Shown here: positions 1 to 4,410 of the stretch, piece after piece | Layout: each line of letters starts with the position of its first letter | Numbering within the stretch: position 1 is the first letter of the stretch | Origin: Candidatus Magasanikbacteria bacterium RIFCSPHIGHO2_02_FULL_50_9b | GTDB lineage: Bacteria; Patescibacteriota; Patescibacteriia; Magasanikbacterales; 2-02-FULL-50-9b | Assembly: GCA_001782975.1 (NCBI GenBank) | Contig: MFQD01000038.1 | Span: 65,101-76,844 of the forward strand | Direction: 5' to 3' | Length of the DNA stretch: 11,744 nt | Translations under genes and position numbers: made by a program | Notes under the pieces: model-generated | What the model was told of the DNA's origin: nothing | Databases searched by the model: none | Seen by the model: only the letters and a program-made list of their open reading frames with translations

Positions 1-222
1 CGTGCGTGCTCCGCGATGTTGAGCAACACCATGCCCATCGAGCTCGTGGCGTGCGGTTATGCGAACCATCATGTGGCATACCGTCAGCGCTGGAAGCCGC
101 ACGAACTGCCGCACGCGGACACGCTTGAGGAATTGTACGAGTTGCTGGGAGCAGACGAGCTGCTTTCGCCTGACGGGTCACCCGTTTTCTTCAGGATTGG
201 CGAGCGTGGTCAATTGACGTAG
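1..222 (+). CDS. Hypothetical protein, probably the C-terminal part of a gene starting upstream
   Basis: The reading frame is open from the first base and stops at TAG 220-222. In-frame ATGs lie at 16 and 31, so it is either a small protein of up to 68 aa or the end of a longer one. I do not recognise a family. The translation has a mixed N-terminal part rich in His, Trp and Arg, then an acidic helical stretch (DTLEELYELLGADELL), then a short hydrophobic segment ending in FFRIGERGQLT. This looks like a folded soluble protein rather than noise. It is clearly more GC-rich than the following mntA region. A strong rightward terminator at 301-344 supports a plus-strand transcription unit ending here. 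No signal peptide or membrane segment is visible. The coding call is moderate and no function can be given. Confidence 0.45.
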   Translation, partial: RACSAMLSNTMPIELVACGYANHHVAYRQRWKPHELPHADTLEELYELLGADELLSPDGSPVFFRIGERGQLT

Positions 223-300
223 CAGTAGACATCGCGTTCAACGGCCCGTCCTCGATGTGCGGAGCGAACGGCCGCGCTGAACCTCATGCCTCTGCAAACT

Positions 301-344
301 GCCTCGAGTGCTGCGCTTTCCGCGGTGCCCGAGGCCATTTTTTT
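301..344 (+). terminator. Strong intrinsic terminator closing the leftmost transcription unit
   Basis: Bases 301-315 can pair with 321-335 around a 5-nt loop (CTTTC). The base of the stem is a perfect GCCTCG/CGAGGC. The upper stem is CTGCG/CGCGG with one G-U, and the middle has a mismatch and G-U pairs. After two bases comes a run of seven T (338-344). There is no T-run on the opposite strand, so it acts rightwards. It lies 4 nt before the -35 box of the mntA promoter and insulates that unit. Confidence 0.8.
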
Positions 345-348
345 CGGC

Positions 349-377
349 TTGTTTTTTTAACATCGTTTTGCTACACT
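349..377 (+). promoter_or_regulatory. Sigma70-type promoter of mntA, probably giving a leaderless mRNA
   Basis: TTGTTT (349-354) and TACACT (372-377) are separated by exactly 17 nt. The ATG of mntA is at 384, only 6 nt after the -10 box, so the predicted transcript start falls on or next to the start codon. No Shine-Dalgarno sequence precedes the ATG. The terminator just upstream means this promoter must serve the mntA-hepT-aminopeptidase unit. Confidence 0.65.
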
Positions 378-383
378 TTACTC

Positions 384-674
384 ATGAACAGCACATCAAT
401 CAACGTAATTAAAAAGAACAGTTTTCCTGTGTTGAAAAAATTTGGTGCAGCACGCGCTTTTCTATTTGGCTCGGTGGCGCGCGGCGATGCAAAAAAAAAT
501 AGCGACATTGATTTATTGGTTGAATTTAAAAAAACGCCGTCGCTACCTACAGTCGTCGCTCTTGAGCGGGAACTCACTGAAACATTTGGCCGCGATGTTG
601 ATATTTTGACACCCGGTCAGCTTACCGATCGTTTACGAAAATTAATAACACCGGATTTACAACGCATACTATGA
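384..674 (+). CDS. mntA: MntA-type nucleotidyltransferase (antitoxin of a MNT/HEPN pair)
   Basis: A 96-aa minimal nucleotidyltransferase-fold protein. The signature GS-x10-DxD is perfect: G29-S30, then D41 and D43, with a third likely catalytic Asp in FGRDVDIL (D73). Known MntA proteins with this motif neutralise the HepT HEPN toxin by transferring AMP to it. That role is inferred here from the motif and the neighbour. The frame extends upstream to 255, but that start would lie before the terminator and promoter, so ATG 384 is chosen. The stop overlaps the next start as ATGA (671-674), the usual coupling of these pairs. The gene is visibly more A/T-rich than its left neighbour, with A9 at 491-499, which fits horizontal acquisition. 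All expected antitoxin motifs are present although the partner toxin is broken. Confidence 0.85.
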   Translation: MNSTSINVIKKNSFPVLKKFGAARAFLFGSVARGDAKKNSDIDLLVEFKKTPSLPTVVALERELTETFGRDVDILTPGQLTDRLRKLITPDLQRIL

Positions 675-957
675 AACAGATGGAGGAGGATTTGATACGG
701 GACATGATTGAAAGCATTGATTTGATTGAGATTTACTCAAAAAAGATGACTCGCGTAAAATTATTACGTGATCAAGAGAAGCAGGATTCAATCGCTCGTA
801 GACCGGCTATCATTGGCGAAATTGCAGCACGATTACCGAAAAGCTCAACCAACGAAATGAATGATATTTCATGGTCGGTGTGCTATGGAAAACAATTAAG
901 ACAGACTTGAAGCCGCTGAAAAAGGTGCTGGCGGCACGACTCAAACAAATTCAATGA
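671..957 (+). pseudogene. hepT: Degenerate HepT-type HEPN toxin, frameshifted with its catalytic core missing
   Basis: From ATG 671 the frame encodes 79 aa and stops at TGA 908-910. Residues 5-69 match the first helices of HepT/DUF86 HEPN proteins, including the IIGEIAARL helix (47-55) and the DISW segment (65-68). Intact members continue from this Trp into a GMRNxLxHxY segment carrying the RNase R-x4-6-H motif. Here that segment is absent and the last residues (VCYGKQLRQT) contain no His. In the next frame, from about 880, the sequence reads VLWKTIKTDLKPLKK and ends at TGA 955-957. This looks like the normal HepT C-terminus after the second conserved Trp. The two Trp codons start 14 nt apart, against about 69 nt expected, which suggests a deletion of roughly 55 bp. 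The old stop would overlap the next gene as ATGA (954-957). I infer a toxin inactivated by an internal deletion. Confidence 0.8.
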
Positions 958-1958
958 AATCGCTGATCAATCTCGCGGCCCAAAATCTACTTGCAAACAT
1001 CCGCGATGCAATTTGTTTGCAGCCCACTGAACACGCACTCGTAATTTTTGATACTGAAGCACCGCTTACAAAAATCATCACTGATGGCTACCGCGCTGCA
1101 CTACCGGGCGCAGATTTTTTAGAATTTAGAACAGAAACGCCAGAAGAAATTTTAGCGCGTATAAATTCTCTCACCGCAGGCGACGCCGTAATTCTCGTGC
1201 AATCAACTAATTTTCGCCTCAATGAATTTCGCCTGCGCATTGAAATGTTCAAACGCGGACTTAAAACTATTGAACATTTGCATTTGTCACGTTTGCCTGA
1301 AGAACAATTTGAACGCTACATCCGCGCGCTGGAATATGATCCGCCGTATTACCGCCCACTCGGCCACGCGCTAAAAAATAAGTTAGACGCAGCGAACGAA
1401 ATTATTGTGGAATGCGCGGGCACGCGTCTCACATACACCGGCGGCATGGAGCCAACAAAATTAAACATCGGCGACTACACGGGCATGAAAAATGTGGGCG
1501 GCTCATTTCCGATCGGCGAAGTGTTCACCGAAGCAAAAGATTTGACGCAGGTGAACGGCGCAGCACTGGTGTTTGGATTTGCGGGCGACGACCACCGTGT
1601 GCGAATTGTCACGCCGTTCCGCGTTGAAATCACAAAGGGAATTCTAGAGGCCGGCTCGGACGCGCCGCCGGAGTTCACGCACATCATTGATTTAATTAAA
1701 GCAGATGAAGAAGTGCTTGTGCGCGAATTGGGACTGGGCTTGAACCCAGCCATGGGCAAACACGCGCTCGTATCTGACATCACCGCGTTCGAACGCCAAA
1801 AAGGAGTGCACCTTTCTCTCGGCGAGAAGCATGCAATATACGCAAAGCCCGGGCTGCACCGACGCAAGGGGAGATACCACATTGATATTTTTGTGGATGT
1901 GGAAAAAATTTTAGTTGATGGTCAGATAATTTTTCTGAATGAAAGCTTTCATGTATAA
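954..1958 (+). CDS. M29-like metallo-aminopeptidase (aminopeptidase T-like, short form)
   Basis: A 334-aa protein whose second half resembles clan MQ, family M29 aminopeptidases, which remove N-terminal residues from peptides using two metal ions. Likely ligands, in order, are E189 in GEVF, E258 in RELGLGLNP, H286 in HLSLG, and H309 and D311 in YHIDIF. Their spacing follows the family order, with a shorter loop between the two His. Seven residues after H286, where characterised members have a Tyr, there is His (H293); a Tyr lies at 296. The protein is shorter than the usual 400 or so residues, mainly in the N-terminal half. No signal peptide is seen, so it is probably cytosolic. Its ATG overlaps the remnant hepT stop (ATGA), so it was once coupled to the toxin gene. 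No separate promoter or Shine-Dalgarno was found. Family call good, substrate unknown. Confidence 0.75.
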   Translation: MKSLINLAAQNLLANIRDAICLQPTEHALVIFDTEAPLTKIITDGYRAALPGADFLEFRTETPEEILARINSLTAGDAVILVQSTNFRLNEFRLRIEMFKRGLKTIEHLHLSRLPEEQFERYIRALEYDPPYYRPLGHALKNKLDAANEIIVECAGTRLTYTGGMEPTKLNIGDYTGMKNVGGSFPIGEVFTEAKDLTQVNGAALVFGFAGDDHRVRIVTPFRVEITKGILEAGSDAPPEFTHIIDLIKADEEVLVRELGLGLNPAMGKHALVSDITAFERQKGVHLSLGEKHAIYAKPGLHRRKGRYHIDIFVDVEKILVDGQIIFLNESFHV

Positions 1959-1959
1959 T
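1931..1959 (+). promoter_or_regulatory. Promoter of the 275-aa unknown gene
   Basis: A consensus TATAAT lies at 1954-1959 and contains the TAA stop (1956-1958) of the preceding aminopeptidase gene. The -35 region at 17-nt spacing (TTTTCT, 1931-1936) is weak. The ATG is at 1971, so the predicted leader is about 5 nt with no room for a Shine-Dalgarno. Confidence 0.5.
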
Positions 1960-1970
1960 GTTCGCATCCT

Positions 1971-2798
1971 ATGTCAGTCGGCGAACACCTATCTGCAGAA
2001 ATACCCTCTGAAACACTTTACGCCATCCGACGATGCCAGCGAGAACAGTCAGAAAGCAGTCGCGGGCTGTTGTTCCTCTGTGCACGAGCTGAGGGGATCA
2101 TACCGATGGATGCAGATTACGGTATGTGGAGTCCTGACGATCTTACTGATGACAATCTGGACAGATATAACGCGATCGCAGAAAAAATTGTGGATCTGGC
2201 CCCCGAGCGCCTCATTTTATATTGCAATCAGTTGATTGAGTCAGCAATTTCATCGGGCAATACTGAATTAGCGTCCGATATCGCCGACACAATTGCACTT
2301 ACTGACGCACGACTAACAAAGTTTAAAGATGAGCGTCGCGCACAGCGGACAGCTGAACGTCAAAAGACACTTGAGGCACGTGTTGAACAGGCGTGGCGGG
2401 ATTATGAGGCGTCTCCTCGCGAACGCAAACTCCAATTCCTTGACGGATATTTTACAGGTGTTTTGACGCCTCGTACGGCACGCGAGCAACAGTTGCATGA
2501 TACATACCGAGCGATGCGTATCCGCGACATTTATGATGATAGAAAAAAGTCAAAAACATATCAGGCCCTGGCAACGGCCATAGACATCATCCATGCGCGC
2601 CCGCCAGTTTTTAAAATGCTGTCTGGGGAACTGCAGGCAAAAATTCGTTCACAAATTGCAGAACGGTTTGATGACATGATGGAATCGTCATACCATCCGG
2701 ACCGAGTTGCCGCACGTCGCGAGATCACTCGTTGCCTTGACTTGGGAATTTTAACGATTGACCACGATATGGAATTGCTCGAACGTGCCACGTCATGA
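1971..2798 (+). CDS. Conserved-looking hypothetical protein, charged and helical
   Basis: A 275-aa protein of a family I do not recognise. It has no signal peptide, membrane segment, cysteine pairs or nucleotide-binding loop. The sequence is strongly charged and predicted by eye to be mostly alpha-helical. A long basic and acidic stretch around residues 115-150 (KDERRAQRTAERQKTLEARV) could be a coiled coil. The start at ATG 1971 is supported by the TATAAT box 11 nt upstream. A competing frame at 1939-2235 begins inside the aminopeptidase gene and is shorter. It appears to be a single-gene unit: the next gene has its own promoter at 2834-2862. Coding status is likely because the frame is long and fills the gap exactly; function is unknown. 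Confidence 0.7.
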   Translation: MSVGEHLSAEIPSETLYAIRRCQREQSESSRGLLFLCARAEGIIPMDADYGMWSPDDLTDDNLDRYNAIAEKIVDLAPERLILYCNQLIESAISSGNTELASDIADTIALTDARLTKFKDERRAQRTAERQKTLEARVEQAWRDYEASPRERKLQFLDGYFTGVLTPRTAREQQLHDTYRAMRIRDIYDDRKKSKTYQALATAIDIIHARPPVFKMLSGELQAKIRSQIAERFDDMMESSYHPDRVAARREITRCLDLGILTIDHDMELLERATS

Positions 2799-2833
2799 TC
2801 CAACAGTCTAAATGACGATAATTGCATACGCCC

Positions 2834-2862
2834 TTGTTTTTTTTCACTATCCGTGTTATGGT
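2834..2862 (+). promoter_or_regulatory. Extended -10 promoter of the zinc-ribbon gene
   Basis: TTGTTT (2834-2839) is followed after 17 nt by TATGGT (2857-2862), preceded by TGT (2854-2856), an extended -10 element. The predicted start near 2869 gives a leader of about 34 nt before ATG 2903, the longest leader in the window. I see no clear Shine-Dalgarno or terminator-like fold in it. Confidence 0.6.
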
Positions 2863-2902
2863 ACCAACTTCATCAACGTGTAAATTCAAATAAGCGAATT
2901 CT

Positions 2903-3412
2903 ATGGCATTTTTTAATAAATCTGGCGGTGACAGGGGTCCTCGCCCATACAGCGGCAAGAAGCCCCAATTTGGCGGGCGTGGTGGCGGTGGATTTGGTGG
3001 TAACCGAGGCGGTGGTTTTGAACGTGGCGGTGACGACCGCGGCGAACGCACCATGCATACGACAACGTGCGCTCAATGCGGCAACGAGTGCCAGGTGCCG
3101 TTTCGTCCAAACGGAACGAAGCCAGTGTTTTGTAACAACTGCTTTCAGCGCGACGAACGGCCAGAGCGCGGTAATTTTTCGCGCTCACCTCAGCAGTTTG
3201 ATCGGCCATCATTCGCACCATCAGCGCCAGCACCACAGAAATTCGTGCCACCCTCAGTTGATCAATTCAAGGTGCAGCTCGACATGATCAATAGTAAACT
3301 TGACCGCATCATGAAACTGGTGTCGCCACAAGTGACGATCGAACCGGTGATTGAAAGTGACGATGAGGCAGCCTCGAAACCAAAGAAAGCAAAAAAGAAG
3401 GCGGCAAAATAA
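2903..3412 (+). CDS. CxxC-x17-CxxC zinc-ribbon protein with RGG-rich N-terminus
   Basis: A 169-aa protein. Residues 8-49 are a Gly/Arg/Phe-rich RGG-type low-complexity tail (GGRGGGGFGGNRGGG). Then come C56-x2-C59, exactly 17 residues, and C77-x2-C80, a zinc ribbon of the TIGR04272 type. A Pro/Ser/Ala linker follows, then a short amphipathic helix (VDQFKVQLDMINSKLDRIMK, about 119-138) and a Lys/Ala-rich basic tail. This family is widespread in Patescibacteria and has no assigned function that I know of. RGG repeats with a zinc ribbon and a basic tail suggest RNA or nucleic-acid binding, which is an inference. It is transcribed alone from an extended -10 promoter and closed by the bidirectional terminator at 3428-3463. 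Frame and start are certain enough. Confidence 0.85.
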   Translation: MAFFNKSGGDRGPRPYSGKKPQFGGRGGGGFGGNRGGGFERGGDDRGERTMHTTTCAQCGNECQVPFRPNGTKPVFCNNCFQRDERPERGNFSRSPQQFDRPSFAPSAPAPQKFVPPSVDQFKVQLDMINSKLDRIMKLVSPQVTIEPVIESDDEAASKPKKAKKKAAK

Positions 3413-3427
3413 AATAAAGTAAGGAAT

Positions 3428-3463
3428 AAAAAAATCGCCCAACGAATAGTCGGGCGTTTTTTT
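3428..3463. terminator. Bidirectional intrinsic terminator between convergent genes
   Basis: CGCCC (3436-3440) pairs with GGGCG (3452-3456) around an 11-nt loop. The stem is flanked by A7 (3428-3434) on the left and T7 (3457-3463) on the right, so it can end transcription in both directions. It lies between the zinc-ribbon gene (stop at 3412) and the minus-strand membrane protein gene (stop at 3475). Confidence 0.85.
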
Positions 3464-3474
3464 ATCGTGCAGCG

Positions 3475-3756
3475 TTACACGCCTTTCAAAAAATTGACAA
3501 TGGTCGCGAGCAGCCAGCCGAATACAAAACCGCCGACTGCAGCTGACAGCACCAAACCAACCGCGAGCCCAATTTCGAATGGCTGCACCAAAACGCCGAC
3601 ATTCAGGAAGTGAAGTCGGATGTGCATGTCCACAATCGCCTGAACAAATTCAGGAACAATGGCGACGGCGAGCGCCCACATGAGGTGGAGACCAGCGAAT
3701 AAAAGCGCAAACGCGTAACCGACGCGCACGGAATGAAGATTGTGTGCAAAGAGCAT
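3475..3756 (-). CDS. Small two-span inner-membrane protein of unknown function
   Basis: A 93-aa protein with two clear hydrophobic spans at about residues 13-35 and 62-85, joined by a loop with several His residues (MHIRLHF, 44-50). The second span is Gly/Ala-rich and ends before a short KGV tail. In size and layout it resembles small CPR membrane proteins such as those grouped as DUF5676, but I cannot confirm membership. The start at 3756 is supported by an extended -10 box at 3785-3780, giving a leader of about 17 nt. It is the only minus-strand gene in the window, is divergent from the 2H-phosphoesterase gene and shares a promoter region with it. Confidence 0.65.
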   Translation of the reverse strand: MLFAHNLHSVRVGYAFALLFAGLHLMWALAVAIVPEFVQAIVDMHIRLHFLNVGVLVQPFEIGLAVGLVLSAAVGGFVFGWLLATIVNFLKGV

Positions 3757-3779
3757 AGTGTGGATAAATTATTGATTCA

Positions 3780-3788
3780 AGTATAGCA
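3780..3788 (-). promoter_or_regulatory. Leftward extended -10 promoter of the membrane protein gene
   Basis: Read on the minus strand, TGC precedes TATACT (-10 at 3785-3780). A weak -35, TTGTAG at 3809-3804, lies 18 nt further upstream and overlaps the -10 box of the opposite promoter. The predicted start is near 3773, with ATG at 3756. Confidence 0.55.
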
Positions 3789-3801
3789 CAGCTTCTAATT
3801 G

Positions 3802-3810
3802 TGCTACAAT
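3802..3810 (+). promoter_or_regulatory. Rightward extended -10 promoter of the 2H-phosphoesterase gene
   Basis: TGC (3802-3804) directly precedes TACAAT (3805-3810), an extended -10 box. The ATG at 3817 follows after 6 nt, so the transcript is predicted to be leaderless. There is no good -35 box at 17-18 nt, as is usual for extended -10 promoters. It forms a dyad with the leftward promoter (TAGCACA 3784-3790, TGTGCTA 3800-3806). Confidence 0.6.
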
Positions 3811-3816
3811 AATTAT

Positions 3817-4410
3817 ATGCAAAGAATCTTTGTCGGCATCAAAATACCGAAAGAGATACAGCAACCAATCGCCATTTGGCGCGCCGGGTTTGCGCACATG
3901 CCCGTTCGGTGGATTCGCGACCATGACCTCCACATCACCATCATCCCGCCGTGGAATGAAATCAACATCCACGGCGTTTTAGTCCGTATGCGTCAGGCAC
4001 TTGCCGGGCGACGTCCATTTTCAATTGATCTCCACAAAATTACGCTTGCACCAGATCCACGCAAGCCGCGCTTAATCTGGGCAGAAGGGCATCCGAGCGA
4101 AAAATTACAGGCAATTAAAATGGCTCTGCATCGCTGCCTCAACCACGCTGATGAACGTCCGCTCCGCCCACATGTCACGATTTCAAGATTCAGCCGTCTG
4201 TTATTCCGCACGCTCGGTATTAAAAAATTGTGTGTTCCGGTCAAATGGCATTTTCCGGTCACGAGTGTGATATTATACGAGTCGCCCCAAATTCCGGGGA
4301 AGGGATATCGCATTATTGAGGAGTTTAACCTTGACGACAGGTATGAATTTTTATCACATTCCAGACACAGCGAACTATTTCGAAACACGCGTGAGCGAGC
4401 TGCTTCGTGA
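3817..4410 (+). CDS. thpR: 2H phosphoesterase, RNA 2',3'-cyclic phosphodiesterase (LigT/ThpR-like)
   Basis: A 198-aa protein with both catalytic motifs of the 2H superfamily, H39-I-T-I and H119-V-T-I, each His expected in the active site. The N-terminus MQRIFVGIKIPKEI and the motif context RPHVTISR match the LigT/ThpR branch. That branch hydrolyses 2',3'-cyclic phosphate ends of RNA and can act as a 2'-5' RNA ligase in vitro. The start at 3817 is preferred over an upstream codon at 3799 because 3799 lies before or inside the -10 box. The usual family end, around IIEEFNL (about residues 167-173), is followed here by roughly 25 extra residues, rich in Arg and Ser, that run 68 nt into the next gene. 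The extension looks like loss of an earlier stop. The substrate is not determinable from sequence. Confidence 0.85.
   Translation: MQRIFVGIKIPKEIQQPIAIWRAGFAHMPVRWIRDHDLHITIIPPWNEINIHGVLVRMRQALAGRRPFSIDLHKITLAPDPRKPRLIWAEGHPSEKLQAIKMALHRCLNHADERPLRPHVTISRFSRLLFRTLGIKKLCVPVKWHFPVTSVILYESPQIPGKGYRIIEEFNLDDRYEFLSHSRHSELFRNTRERAAS
4318..4323 (+). promoter_or_regulatory. Shine-Dalgarno GAGGAG that may set the M3 peptidase start
   Basis: GAGGAG lies inside the end of the 2H-phosphoesterase gene. It is 7 nt before an in-frame TTG (4331) but 19 nt before ATG 4343. The spacing is optimal for TTG 4331, which would add four residues (MTTG) to the peptidase. It is the best Shine-Dalgarno match I noticed in the window. 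Confidence 0.4.

Noticed and set aside
255..383. Longer start for the nucleotidyltransferase, adding 43 residues from ATG 255
   Set aside because: This stretch spans the terminator hairpin and the promoter, and the added residues do not look like a nucleotidyltransferase N-terminus.
491..499. A9 tract in mntA as a phase-variation switch
   Set aside because: Runs of 8-9 A occur in several housekeeping genes here (for example 10106-10114), so the tract is probably just composition. It would also be a place to check for sequencing error.
1475..1882. Long minus-strand open frame opposite the aminopeptidase gene
   Set aside because: It is a shadow of the well-supported plus-strand gene and its translation has no recognisable features. 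The same applies to other antisense frames, such as 3993-4586, 8603-9109 and 9793-10206.
384..1958. mntA-hepT-aminopeptidase as a new defence system
   Set aside because: The toxin half is broken and the peptidase resembles an ordinary cytosolic enzyme; a single locus cannot support a system.
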